64,000 nucleotides of DNA from Ovis canadensis (GCF_042477335.2 NC_091249.1:43756001-43820000); one strand, 5' to 3'; positions 1 to 10,189 are shown, counted from the stretch's first letter. Notes: a model not told the origin generated them from the letters alone. Numbers and translations: made by a program.

Positions 1-545
1 TTTTTAAAAAATTCTAGTCGTGAACCCTGTCTCCTACATCAGAGTCTGCTTTGTTCCAATGAAAGATTACATCTTTTTGTCTTTCATTGCCCTTAACATG
101 GTACCATACACATTGAACTCCTCAGTCAATATGTTGTTTAATTGAAAATAAAGCTAAAAAAGAAACAAACCCAGTTCTTTTAGATCAGAGGAAGCAAACT
201 GTCAGTCTGAGGCCTTGGCACAGATGGGTTTTATTTGGCCCACACCATTTTTAAAAAATATTTTAATCAACTGGTAATTAAAAATAAAGAAGTTTCACAT
301 AAAAATCCAGTGTCCTGGCTTCTCTTTAAAAAATTAAAAGATCTGACTACATTCGGCCCAGGCCTTTATGGACGTATGCTATCCTTTTCTTCATAGTCCT
401 GAGTTCACCCTGCTGTCCTCTCAGCATGGATGAACCACCCCCCACCCCCGGACCCCCTCTGAGCAGAGACTGTGTGCTGATCCCCTAAATCCAAATCTGA
501 TCATACCCTATTCTTCCTTCATAATAAGCATCAGGCTTCAGCAAG
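1..545. other. AT-rich non-coding DNA, nothing recognised
   Basis: No gene or repeat family is recognised with confidence. The stretch around 200-370 reads like a decayed old interspersed repeat, but I cannot name it. Confidence 0.4.
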
Positions 546-1022
546 CATCGTGGTAATTCAGAGGAAAGGGAACTTTTCCTCCTCCCTAATAGCCAAGGGT
601 GGCCATGTAACTAACTTCTGACCATCCTATATAATGTAAGACTTCCCTCGTGGCTCAGGCGGTAAAGTGTTCTGCCTACAATGCAGGAGACCCATATAAT
701 GTAAACAGTTTTATGTACAACTTCTTTATTAAAAAAAAAAAAAAAAGGAGATATACCCTTCCCCCACCTACTATTTCTGCAGGCTATAGAAGTAGTATGT
801 GATCAAATATAATCGCTGGCACTCCAACAGCCATTTGGGACCAGAAAGTAAACTTGGGACTGGTAAAGCAATCAGGTAGAGAGGGCCTGAGTCCCTAATT
901 CAGAATCTGCTGTATCAGCTCCAGGCTTTTACATCAGACAGACACGAACTCCTGTTTTGTTTAAGCCATCATTGCTTGGAAATTTTTGTCACACACAGCC
1001 AAACCTAATCCTAAATAATACA
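546..1022 (+). mobile_element. Old MaLR/ERVL-like LTR remnant
   Basis: The end near 950-1022 has the layout of a mammalian MaLR LTR 3' end: a 'tgtttaagcca' motif, then a stretch ending 'cctaatcctaaataatac'. The upstream part (about 600-640 and 840-930) fits an LTR body. It is interrupted by a short SINE head at 640-693 and an A16 run at 731-746. The copy is highly diverged and its left border is a guess. Confidence 0.4.
640..693 (+). mobile_element. Tailless, 3'-truncated Bov-tA SINE head
   Basis: These 54 bp match only the tRNA-Glu-derived head of Bov-tA (cttccct.gtggctcag through caggagaccc). The Bov-A body and the tail are absent. The insert is flanked by perfect 11-bp direct repeats, atataatgtaa, at 629-639 and 694-704. 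The duplication shows real retroposition, and the missing 3' part makes it resemble the tailless retropseudogenes described for tRNA-derived RNAs. Confidence 0.75.
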
Positions 1023-1257
1023 ACTACAAAATCATCTCAGATAGCAGGATTTTTCTTCTTTATCATGACTACTATTACTATAAGGGAAATATGATGAAAA
1101 ATCATAGTCTTTGGGAAGACGGATCTGTGCAGTAGATTCCATAATTTGGGAGCGATACTTGTACATTTCATGAATATGAACTGGTTGAGGCTCCTCTGTC
1201 TCTGCTAATATTGTGTGGTAGTGAAGCTTTGGAGTTTCTGAGTAAAAATAGGAACTT

Positions 1258-1545
1258 CTTAATGGCTTTTTACAAAGATCAGATGAGATAAAGTACTTAG
1301 TGTGTAAGTGTTAGTCACTCAGTCGTGTCCAACTCTTTGTGACCCCATGGACTGTAGCCCACCAGGCTCCTCTGTCCACGGAATTCGCCAGGCAAGAATG
1401 CTGGAGTGGGTAGCCATTCCCTTCTGAAGGGGATCTTCCCAATCCAGGGATTGAACTTGTGTCTCCAGCATTACAGGCAGATTCTTTACCATCTGAGCCA
1501 TTACTTAATGACGTTTTGGAAAGATTAGATGAGATAAAGCACATA
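1258..1545. repeat. 42-bp imperfect direct repeats flanking a SINE
   Basis: Positions 1258-1299 and 1504-1545 align without gaps at 35 of 42 bases and share the core agatgagataaag. They bracket the SINE at 1300-1503 almost exactly. This is about three times the usual SINE target-site duplication. Confidence 0.8.
1300..1503 (-). mobile_element. Bov-tA SINE, antisense
   Basis: On the + strand it reads the reverse complement of Bov-tA: 'gtcactcagtcgtgtcc', then 'gaccccatggactgtagccc', and finally the tRNA head complement 'accatctgagcca'. It is nearly full length and moderately diverged, and it lies exactly between the 42-bp direct repeats. Confidence 0.9.
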
Positions 1546-1673
1546 ATCAAATGGAAAAGTCTCATTCCTTAAATTCTAAGCAGATGAGGCACAATGATGG
1601 CCTGGGGGTGGCAGGGCGTATGGCGCTAAAGAGAGGCACATTTCGCTTCCTGTTCACTCTACTCTTCTGACAT

Positions 1674-2155
1674 TCAGTTCAGTTCAGTTCAGTCGCTCAG
1701 TCGTGTCTGACTCTTTGCGACCCCATGAATCCCAGCACGCCAGGCCTCCCTGTCCATCACCATCTCCCGGAGTTCACTCAGACCCACGTCCATCGAGTCA
1801 GTGATGCCATCCAGCCATCTCATCCTCTGTCGTCCCCTTCTCCTCCTGCCTCCAATCCCTCCCAGCATCACAGTCTTTTCCGATGAGTCAACTCTTCGCA
1901 TGAGGTGGCTGAAGTACTGGAGTTTCAGCTTCAGCATCATTCCCTCCAAAGAAATCCCAGGGCTGATCTTTAGAATGGACTGGTTGGATCTCCTTGCAGT
2001 CCAAGGGACTCTCAAGAGTCTTCTCCAACACCACAGTTCAAAAGCATCAGTTCTTCGGCGCTCAGCCTTCTTCACAGTCCAACTCTCACATCCATACATG
2101 ACCACTGGAAAAACCATAGCCTTGACTAGACGGACCTTTGTTGGCAAAGTAATGG
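1674..2155 (-). mobile_element. BovB LINE (RTE clade), 3' end, antisense
   Basis: Begins with the complement of the BovB (CTGAA)n tail (cagttcagttcagttcag) and runs back to 'ttggcaaagtaatg', where it is 5'-truncated. It is young-looking, with the long tail and a fairly intact C-terminal frame. The target-site duplication is unclear; short 'catt' motifs flank it. Confidence 0.95.
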
Positions 2156-2219
2156 CATTAAGAAGTATTAAAGATGGTGGGATCTTGGGACTGATAGTGA
2201 AAAGTTTTCGTCTGACCAT
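1689..2219 (-). pseudogene. BovB ORF2 C-terminal remnant
   Basis: A 176-codon antisense frame whose last ~150 residues match the extreme C-terminus of the BovB endonuclease/reverse-transcriptase polyprotein. Recognisable segments are '[14 protein letters not shown]', '[19 protein letters not shown]', the basic '[16 protein letters not shown]' and the terminal 'AKSQTRLSD'. The first ~25 residues come from flanking DNA. The catalytic YADD region lies upstream in the family and is absent here, so this is a dead fragment rather than a host gene. Confidence 0.85.
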
Positions 2220-4019
2220 GAAAGAGCTCAGTGTATTGTTATTTCAAGCCAGCATATATATGACCATTATTTAAAGTTAAGACTGATGAGGAAATCTCAG
2301 ATACTAATGTTGTTATATCACACTTAAATCATCCCTAACAGTGGGGAATCTGATGATATTTGAGTGGGAATTATATTTTCTTAATCAAAGCACCATTATT
2401 AGACAAGTATTAATAAACTCTTAAAAGAGTCCTGAGTTTACTAAGAAACTTAATTCCTGCTGTTGGAGTGAGCTGCTGGTCAGAATACTTCTCATGAACT
2501 CAGAACAACGTACATACAGAACACACAGACAACTCTCCTTCTATCAACAGAGCTATTTCTATATATTTGAATAATATTTATGTATTTTTGGAAACCAAAT
2601 CAGTAAACTAGAATCAGAAGAAATTCCATCCATTTGGGAGTTTTTATTAAATTAAATTTTTTCTTATTTCAATATCTAACTCTCTTCTTAAACAATATCC
2701 AGTGAAGGCTGAGACTTCAAAAATATCTTTAGTTAAAAGTAAACATACAGCTTAGAAGAAATAAAGAAGGTGGTGCCATTTTAAGGAAGTAATTTAAAAG
2801 CGGTTTTATCTTGGCACATAGAGTATAAATGGAAAATATTTGCATAGATAGAAAAAGAATACTATTCATAGAGTCATATGTTATTTACATAGAGTTGGAC
2901 TGTGACATTTTTGTTCATTACTCATAAAAGTGTCCACGGTGAAAATATCTTATTCTTCAGTGTATTTTATATTAAAGTTGTCATTTTACCAGTGAAGAAG
3001 CAGTCTTTACATATCATTCCCTTCCCTTGTCCTCTAGGTTTAAAGGTATATTCTAATTTAAAAATCCTAAATCTTCTTTGTATTTAATTGTGATATAATG
3101 ATTAATGAATTAGTTATACAAGATGGCCCTAAAAAGGATCTGAGAAACCATATTGTAACTGGGAGAGATTATACTGATAATTTTTTCCAATGATTTTTAA
3201 AACCTCTATGAAGATGCAATTGTGGGGACATTTAAAAAAATTATAGTTGTCAGTTGGGTGTTGTGAGAATTCCCTAGGATAATCCTTTAGGATGGGGCCA
3301 AGACCCTCCAGGTCAGCACCAATTATAATGAGGCTTTCTATCTTTGGTGTCAGATTCTCAAAATATTTGAAGCCTTTAGATTAATCTTTAGATTTAAATC
3401 TAAAGTTAAATCTCAAGATTTAAATCTAGATAGTCTTTAGATTTAAAATAGGCTGATGTGATACAATTAAATACAGCAGTTTAAGTTGAGGTACCAAAGT
3501 TCTATCTGAATTTTAGTGTGTAATTGGCTTTGGAATATATGTTTTCAAAGGCTTGGTGTGTCCCTTTCCCCTGGCAGCCCCATCCCTAGATGCCTGGCTT
3601 CCCTTGATGTGACTGAACTGTCCTGTCCCTGTTTCCATCAATAAGAGGACACATCCAGCCAGCCCAGTGGGAGGGAGGGAATGATAACATCTCTCAGGAC
3701 AGAATAATGCAACCGAGCACACACCCAGATCATGCTGCCAGTGTCACAGCCACTTGCTAATTTAACTTGACCTTGTTTACTAGGGCAAAGTCAGACTCAG
3801 TTTCCTTGAAGACTTGTTGGCTGTTTCAGTGCCTCCATCCACCCATCTCCTCCACTTGCCTAAATGGCTAGAGAAACCAACTCTTGGCTACAAACCATGA
3901 AAGCTCCTTTCCTTTCTCCCCCATCTGGTCATGAGACCATGGTGAGATGACAATCTGTTTATGCTTTTTTTCACACTCTGTGGGACTATGCCCTTCTGTT
4001 AAAGTTGACTGATAGAAAG
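2156..4019. other. Low-copy AT-rich DNA without a recognised gene
   Basis: No exon-like open frame and no recognisable repeat. The only local structure is a palindrome cluster around 3370-3450. A moderately GC-rich patch at 3540-3760 has no recognisable coding similarity. Confidence 0.5.
3386..3405. repeat. Perfect 20-bp palindrome in a repeated AT motif cluster
   Basis: The sequence ctttagatttaaatctaaag is its own reverse complement. Related copies of 'tttagattta' or 'gatttaaatcta' occur at about 3374, 3417 and 3434. This gives a roughly 70-bp block able to form a cruciform. Confidence 0.85.
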
Positions 4020-4204
4020 CAGTGATTCTCAAGTTCTAGTGTGCCTCAGAATCCTCTGGAAGGCTTGACAAAACAGATTTCTGGGCTTCACCCTCAACAT
4101 CTCTGAATCAAAGGGTCTAAGGTGGGTCCAAGAATTTGGTTTTCTAAACAGTACTCCATAGAGCTAATGCTATTGGCTGGAATATCAGACTTTGAGAATC
4201 ACTG
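4020..4204 (+). mobile_element. MER5A-like hAT (Charlie-group) non-autonomous transposon
   Basis: A 185-bp element with perfect 13-bp terminal inverted repeats, cagtgattctcaa and ttgagaatcactg. The interior matches remembered MER5A ('cctcagaatcctctggaaggctt', a 'ctgaatcaaagggtct' region). The flanking 8-mers atagaaag and atctagag agree at 5 of 8 positions, consistent with a decayed hAT 8-bp duplication. It encodes no protein. Confidence 0.85.
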
Positions 4205-4326
4205 ATCTAGAGGATAAAACCCTTTGGTTCTGGCTCCAGAACAAGAAAGTTAGTTCTTGAATCAACTGATACGTAGCTTTATGTCTATCAGATCTTTCAG
4301 TATTTAAGTGTGTTGTCATATACATC

Positions 4327-4527
4327 CTGTGTACATGCTAAGTCACTTTAGTCGTGTCTGATTTTTTGTAACCCCATGGACTGTAGCCTGCCAGGCTCCT
4401 CTGTCCATGGGATTCTCCAGGCAAGAGTACTGGAGTGGGTTACCATGCCCTCCTCCAGGATATCTTCCCGACCCAGGGATCGAATCCTCGTCTCCTTCGT
4501 CTCCTGCATTTGCAGGCAGGTTCTTTA
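4327..4527 (-). mobile_element. Bov-tA SINE, antisense, with 10-bp TSD
   Basis: Antisense SINE from 'ctaagtcactttagtcgtgtc' to the head complement 'gcaggcaggttcttta'. Perfect 10-bp duplications (catatacatc) lie at 4317-4326 and 4528-4537. The very end of the tRNA head is missing, so the copy is slightly shortened at its 5' end. Confidence 0.9.
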
Positions 4528-4772
4528 CATATACATCTTAGGAATTCTTATTGTGTTATTCAGATAAGTGGTCTTTGATGATGTTCAAAACCTAAGGCTG
4601 TGGATAGAGACCCGAGTTTACATTAGAGGGGGAACAAACAACCTCCTTCATGATTTGCCTCCTTTCTCACTTGGTTCTCATTTGGTTCTTCAGCCAATGT
4701 GACCTGAAATTTCTACAGTCACTTTCTAGTTTAAATAATGAACGTCAGAACACTGTCTCCAGAATGATATGG

Positions 4773-4869
4773 TTAAAAAGAAAGGAAGCAAGAAAAAAGA
4801 AAAGGACGGATGACAGGAGGAAAGCAAAGAAGGAGGGGGCGAGGGAGGCAAGAAAGGAAGAAAGAAAGC
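4773..4869 (+). repeat. Polypurine (GA-rich) tract
   Basis: About 97 bp of nearly uninterrupted purines, composed of aaag, ggaag and gaggg blocks, next to the poly(T) end of an antisense L1. It creates a lysine-rich frame (4650-4916) that has no other sign of being coding. Confidence 0.8.
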
Positions 4870-4874
4870 TTCAG

Positions 4875-5010
4875 TTTTTTTTGTTTCTTGTTTTTTTTTT
4901 TTTACTTACTTTTTAAAAAAATTTGTTTTAATTGGAGGCTAATTAGTTTACAATATTGTGGTGGTTTTTGCCATACATTCACATGAATCAGCCATGGGTG
5001 TACATGTATT
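4875..5010 (-). mobile_element. Short L1 3' end, antisense
   Basis: The poly(T) run (4875-4903) is followed by 'ttaattggaggctaatta' and 'ccatacattcacatgaatca', the antisense bovine-type L1 3' UTR. The copy is truncated to roughly 100 bp plus tail. Confidence 0.75.
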
Positions 5011-5094
5011 AAAACACGTTTTTAAGATGATACATTTAGAGAATGTCTGGAAGGAACTATATTGACTTAATAATAATTAAAATAATAATGGCAA

Positions 5095-5215
5095 CTAAAA
5101 TTTGTATCCAGTGCTTACTCATGACAAGTAACTGCTAACTACTTTATAGTTGTATCATTTCATTTTACAAAAGTCCCATAAAGGCTGATATCTCCATTGA
5201 AAATGTTTTAAGTGA
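5095..5215. repeat. MIR-like ancient SINE remnant
   Basis: The order 'ccagtgcttactcatgac...aactactttat...tcatttcattttac' resembles a diverged MIR-type repeat. The call is from remembered consensus only. Confidence 0.35.
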
Positions 5216-5641
5216 TGTTGAATCACATTTAGAACCAGATTTTAATGAAAAAAATTTAATGCATTAAATCACAGGGTAAGGAGTGTTTACATTTCATGTA
5301 AGCTGAATACCCAGAACCATAACACTAAACAAATCGCTTGTTTCCTGGTCTTGCTTTTCTCTTGCAGTGTTGCCACTCCTGGTTTGAACACCCTTTCCAT
5401 TCGTTTCCCCCAGAGCTGAAATTCTGCCCACTCTGCTGGCCAAATTCAAATGACACCTCCTCTGTGTTCTCTGTTCTCACTTCATTTTCTTTTGAACAGT
5501 CACATATAATGAAGAGGTGAATGTGTTTGGATATGAAATAGCAGTGTTCACTTTGATTTTTGTCACATATTGGCTTTGGGATTTTGAGCAATTAATATCT
5601 GTTTCTCTGCTTGAAAAGTGGGATGAATAATATGCTAGTAT

Positions 5642-5973
5642 GTTGCTGTTGTTCAGTTGCTAAGCCGTGTCCAGCTCTTTGTGACCTCATGGACTGCAGC
5701 ACACCAGGCTCCCCGTCCTTCACAATCTCCCGGAGATTGCTCAAATTCATGTCCATTGAGTCGATAATGCGATCTAACCATCTCATCCTCTGCCGCCCTC
5801 TTTTCCTTTACCTTCAGTCTTTCGCAACATCAGGATCTTTTCCAATGAGTTGGCTTTAGCATCAGGTGGTCACAATATTGGAGCTTCAGCTTCAGCATCA
5901 GTCCTTCCTATGAGTATTCAGAGTTGATTTCCTTTAGGGTTGACTCTCAAGAGTCTTCTCCAGCACCACAATT
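5642..5973 (-). mobile_element. BovB 3' end, antisense, with internal deletion
   Basis: Older BovB type: it starts 'gttgctgttgttcagttgctaag' instead of a (CTGAA)n tail. The segment that normally reads through the 'tggtttgatctccttgcagtcc' region is deleted between 'tttcctttaggg' and 'ttgactctcaagag'. A 7-bp direct repeat, ctagtat, flanks it at 5635-5641 and 5974-5980. Confidence 0.9.
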
Positions 5974-6126
5974 CTAGTATATGCACCCCAATATTGGTAT
6001 ACTGGCCTGTTTTAACCTTATGAATTTATGAATCAGTAATTAATTGAGTGTTCTCTGTATTGTCTTCTAGAAAGCTCAGGGATTAGTTGGCAAGCCTTCT
6101 CTAGGAAATGTACTGGATCTCATTAG

Positions 6127-6165
6127 TAGTAGTACAGAGATTGGCATTTTGTCTCTGTACTACTA
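6127..6165. repeat. Perfect 14-bp inverted repeat with 11-nt loop
   Basis: Arms tagtagtacagaga (6127-6140) and tctctgtactacta (6152-6165) are exact complements around the loop ttggcattttg. It is outside any repeat I recognise. Confidence 0.85.
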
Positions 6166-6360
6166 TTTTGTATCATTTTCCTTTAGACTTTCCTGAAAAT
6201 AATAACTTAAAAACTAATTTACAGAGGTAATTCAACTCTGTGCATACAAATTAGAAGATATAGCATCTCCACTCATTGAGGAATAATAACTTCTAATATA
6301 CACAGTTTCATTCATATCCATCTATCATCTGCCTATCTGTATCAGTTTAAAATGGTATTC

Positions 6361-6394
6361 TACTATGCATAGAATGTGAATACTATGCATAGAA
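6361..6394. repeat. 14-bp direct repeat tactatgcatagaa
   Basis: Two perfect copies start 20 bp apart at 6361 and 6381; the second abuts the BovB fragment that follows. This is either a small tandem duplication or a trace of the insertion site. Confidence 0.8.
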
Positions 6395-6601
6395 GCAAAG
6401 AACTGACTCATTGGAATAGACTCTAATGCTGGGAAAGATTGGGGGCAGGAGGAGAAGGGTTAACAGGGGATGAGATGGCTGGATGGCATCATCGACTCAG
6501 TGGACATGAGTTTGAGCAAACTCTGGGGGACAGTAAAGGACAGGTAAATCAGGTGTGCTGCAGTCCATGGGGTCACAAAGAGTCAGACATGACTGAGTGA
6601 C
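6394..6601 (+). mobile_element. BovB 3' end, sense
   Basis: Starts at 'gcaaagaactgactcattgg' and ends at 'agacatgactgagtgac', the last ~200 bp of the older BovB type, without a (CTGAA)n tail. Confidence 0.9.
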
Positions 6602-6887
6602 ATGCGTATTGTTGTATAGACTGATTTTTAAAATTTAGGAATATATTGTGAATATTTTCCCACGTCAATGGGAAATATAAATATTCATATGAATATTTAT
6701 TACTTATGGAGTTTTCCTTCCTAGGCCTCCACCATGATTACTTAAAATCTGAGCAGGTGAAAGGAGATGGAACCCAACACAGAGGACTGACTTTAGGTAG
6801 GGGAAGACACATTCCTCCCATTTTAATGGGAAGAAAGGGCATATGCAGATAAAGGTAGATTATATAAATATATAATTTTTATTATGT

Positions 6888-7037
6888 GGGCTTCCCTTGT
6901 GGCCCACATGGTAAAGAATCTGCCTGCAATGGGGGAGACCTGAATTTGGTCCCAGGGTCAGAAAGATCCCCTGGAGAAGGGAACAGCAGCCCACTCCAGT
7001 ATTCTTGCCTGGAGACTCCCATGGACAGAGGAGCCTG
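6888..7037 (+). mobile_element. Bov-tA SINE, sense, 3'-truncated
   Basis: A clear tRNA head (gggcttcccttgtgg) and the first part of the Bov-A body, stopping at 'acagaggagcctg' before the usual 'gggctacagtccatgg' segment. AT-rich DNA (aaaatatacagtatataa) follows immediately. Confidence 0.85.
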
Positions 7038-7068
7038 AAAATATACAGTATATAATATATATAAATAG

Positions 7069-7521
7069 GTCTGTCTAGTCAAAGCTATGGTTTTTCCAGT
7101 AGTCATGTATGGATGTCTGAGAGTTGGACTATAAAGAAAACTGAGTGCTGAAAAATTGATGCTTTTGAACTCTGGTGTTGAAAAAGACTCTTGAAGTCCC
7201 TTGGACTGCAAGGTGATCAAACCAGTCAATCCTAAAGGAAATCAGTCCTGAATATTCATTGGAAGGACTGATGCTGAAGCTGAAACTCCAATATTTTGGC
7301 CACCTGATGTGAAGAACTGACTCACTGGAAAAGACCCTGATGGCTGGGAAGGCTTGAAGGTGGGAAGAGAAGGGGACAACAGAGGCTGAGATAGTTGGAT
7401 GGCATCACTGACTCAATGGATATGAGTTTGAGTAAGCTCCGGGAGTTAGTGATGGACAGGGAGGCCTGGTGTGCTGCAGTCCATTAGTGTTACAAAGAGT
7501 CAGACACGACTGAGCGACTGA
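7069..7521 (+). mobile_element. BovB 3' end, sense
   Basis: From 'ggtctgtctagtcaaagc' to 'cacgactgagcgactga', older subtype ('gatgtgaagaactgactcac'). Several small substitutions break its C-terminal frame. Confidence 0.95.
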
Positions 7522-7530
7522 TCTTAATCA

Positions 7531-7556
7531 TATATACATATACATATACATGTATA
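7531..7556. repeat. (TATACA)n microsatellite
   Basis: Short 'tatatacatatacatataca' array directly after the 3' end of the BovB copy, as often seen at RTE tails. Confidence 0.75.
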
Positions 7557-8080
7557 GTTTTCCCCCTTAGACCATATAGTAAGAAGAAGCATGGATATGG
7601 TGACCTGAAAGCAGGAGGCAATAAAATCTCTTCTGCCAGAGTTCAAAGAAAAAAAATGGCAGCAACTTGAACAGAATTCTGTGGCAAGAGAACTGCTTGG
7701 CCTCCTTATGCCCAGATCTTCAGGGCTCATGTTTGTCCCTTACTATTCCCCACAGGGGAAACTCACCTTAAACACCTGCTACCCAGCTTTCTGTGTTATT
7801 CTTGCCATCCATTTCCTGGGAACTGGGCCCCGATCTACCTGTTCCACATGGTGTATTTTTGCACTGACTTCTCTGGCTCTCTGTGACCTTCCAGTATCCT
7901 CACTGCAAACCCCTGAAGGCATGCCTCTTATCTGATCCTAGATCAGACCCTTTGCTCCCTACCTTTTCATTAGCTTCCCGATTATCTGCCTACCTTGAGG
8001 TCTCTCCAGCCACTCCCAAACCACTACAGGACATTTTCCTATAAGATCCTGAGACTCTGTCTAACTTGCTAGCAAAAACT
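7557..8080. other. Low-copy DNA, no gene recognised
   Basis: Moderately GC-rich around 7680-8030. It holds a chance 84-codon frame (7681-7935) with no familiar domain, signal peptide or conserved motif. Confidence 0.45.
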
Positions 8081-8211
8081 GTTGTTGTTGTTTAGTTGCT
8101 AAGTTGTGTCCCCCACTTTGTGACCCCATGGGCTGCATCATGCCGGGATCTTTCACTATCTCCTGGAGTCTGCTCAAATTCATGTCCATTGAGTCAACGA
8201 TGCTATCTAAC
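8081..8211 (-). mobile_element. BovB 3' end, antisense (half of an inverted pair)
   Basis: 'gttgttgttgtttagttgctaag' through 'gagtcaacgatgctatctaacc' is the antisense 3' end of an older BovB. It stops abruptly at about 8211, where sequence from the other end of BovB begins in the opposite orientation. Confidence 0.85.
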
Positions 8212-8524
8212 CTGTTCATGGATCACAGCCTTGTCGTGGCCAAGGGGCTTGCATAACTCAGTGAAGCCAGGAGCCATGCTGTAAGGGGCCACCCAAGACA
8301 GACAGGTCATACATGGTGAAGAGTTCTGACAAAATGTGGTCCACTGGAGAAAGAAATGGCAACCCACTCTAGTATTCTTGCCTGGCAAACCCCATGAGCA
8401 GTATGAAAAGGCAAAAAGATATAACGCCAGAAGATGAGCCCCCTAGGTTGGAAGGTGTCCAATATGCTACTAGGGAAGAGTGGAGGGTGATTACTAATAG
8501 CTCCAGTAAGAATGAAACAGCTGG
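8212..8524 (+). mobile_element. BovB 5'-region segment, sense, joined head-on to an antisense 3' end
   Basis: Contains 'gatcacagccttgtc', 'gtggtccactggagaa', 'agcagtatgaaaaggc' and 'ccaatatgctac', which in my memory lie near the 5' end of BovB, upstream of the endonuclease. Together with 8081-8211 it reads as one copy with an inverted 5' part and about 2 kb of the middle missing. The right border is uncertain. Confidence 0.7.
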
Positions 8525-9990
8525 GCTGGCACAAATATGAAGTAGGAAATAATCCCTGGAGCATAAACCTAGAAACTCACCAATACAAAGAAGAAAACAT
8601 GATGCATATCAGATTAGTGAAGTTCACACAACAAACAGAAGCCACTATGATCACGTTTTACCAGGAAATCTATTCAGAAGCACTGAAAACAGTGCAGTGA
8701 TGTATGAAACACAGTGTTGTTGAGTTGATTCAGAGGTGAAGATGAAACTTTACATTTATGGAAAATACAGTTTATTCAGGTTAATATTTACACAACAAAA
8801 AACTTTCTAGCCAAGTGACTGTAATCTACAATTAAAAAATGTAGTCACCTTCTGTTTCTGTAACAGCCTGTCATCTAGGTGAATTCTTTCTCCAGATAAC
8901 ATCTATATTATTTGCTTATTTGACATTACAATTATTAGCTCTCAAGTGTAAACATGTGAGATAAACAGTCACACGGTTAAGAGATCTGAACAGTTTAATC
9001 CTCTAATGCCAATAGGTTTGTTAAATGTTACAATAAAAAAAATCAACTAACAGATAGATATTGATGCAAAAAGTCAATGTTTCTATGTTTGTATATGCCA
9101 GTCCTTAACTGAATGAGTTTATTTCCTTACAAAAGGTTTATTTTTGATATGTAGAAATGCGTAGAAAGCTCATCAGCTTAATAAGATAAAGGCTTGTCCA
9201 GGAAGGTTTGGGGAGAAAAAAAATGATAGAGGCATGGGGGAAGGAGTCAGCAAAAGCGTTAAGGGTGACAGAGGGAAAATGATAGTCATAAACTCACATT
9301 GGCAGTAAGGACACTAGCTAAGTAGGCAAAAGCTAGTTAATATGTATTTACCTGAGTCACAAGACCCAGGGGTTGGGTTTATATCTAAGTGAGAATGAGA
9401 ATTTTAAAAGAGCCCAAAGGTCAAGTGGCAAGACCAAAGAAGGATCACAGCCCTTCTGTGGCATTCTCTAGTATCCAGAAAACATGTTACATTTCTCCGA
9501 ATATCACTACTTCATTAAGTTCAGTAACCAAGTCAATGCTGGCAGTATGACTATGACTGATAAGACTGTTCAAGGAAAATTTTATAATGATTATGTTGAT
9601 GATGTGATTTTGGAGTTAAAAAAGGAAGCACAAATTTCACTTAGTACCCATTGTCCCACACCATTTCTAACGAGAAAGAGTAGGCAAAAGGCAAGTGGAC
9701 AATGTAGCCATCAATATGTGTACTGTGTGGTTCTCAGTGGACCTCTTATAGGCAATGAATGAAGGAAAGGGTAGCAAATTCTTCCTGGATGTTCTCAGGT
9801 AAGGAATAATTTCACCTCCCACTCATTTCTTACTGTGAGACCTTGAGAGATCAAACTGGGAATCTGACCCTAAGTCATGTTTTTCCTGTTCCACCAGATT
9901 GCACAGAGGAGGTTGGAACTGTGCATCCTGTTATCTTAATACAAGGCAATTTTCCCTCCTTGTCTCTTTTTCGATTCCCTCTGATGGTCA
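8525..9990. other. Low-copy AT-rich DNA, no supported gene
   Basis: No repeat family is recognised. A 92-codon frame at 9484-9762 has no recognisable domain, signal peptide, membrane segment or family resemblance, and no promoter or splice context. It is treated as chance. Confidence 0.45.
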
Positions 9991-9991
9991 G

Positions 9992-10189
9992 GGTCAGTCG
10001 TGTCTGACTCTTTGTGACCCCATGGACTGTAGCCTGCCAGGTTCCTCTGTCCTTGGGGGTTCTCCAGGCAAGAATGCTGGAGTGGGTTGCCATGCCCTCC
10101 TCCAAGGGATCTTCCCAACCCAGGGATCGAATCCAGGTCTCCTGCATTGCAGGTGGATTCTTTACTATCTGAGCCACCAGGGATGCCCA
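9992..10189 (-). mobile_element. Bov-tA SINE, antisense
   Basis: 'gtcagtcgtgtctgactc' to 'ctgagccaccagggatgccc': a nearly complete antisense SINE with few changes, so relatively young. The duplication is not clear. Confidence 0.9.

Noticed and set aside
640..693. Possible tRNA gene
   Set aside because: The tRNA-like sequence is the SINE head; it lacks a full cloverleaf and is flanked by a target duplication.
4650..4916. Lys/Arg-rich 88-codon frame resembling a nuclear basic protein
   Set aside because: The composition comes from the polypurine tract; low-complexity artefact.
6127..6165. miRNA precursor
   Set aside because: A 14-bp stem is too short for a normal precursor and there is no expression evidence.
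6361..6601. 14-bp repeats tactatgcatagaa as the BovB target duplication
   Set aside because: Both copies lie on the same (left) side of the insert; the right flank catgcgtat matches only loosely.
9484..9762. 92-codon frame in low-copy DNA
   Set aside because: No recognisable domain, signal sequence or splice and promoter context; a length expected by chance in 64 kb.
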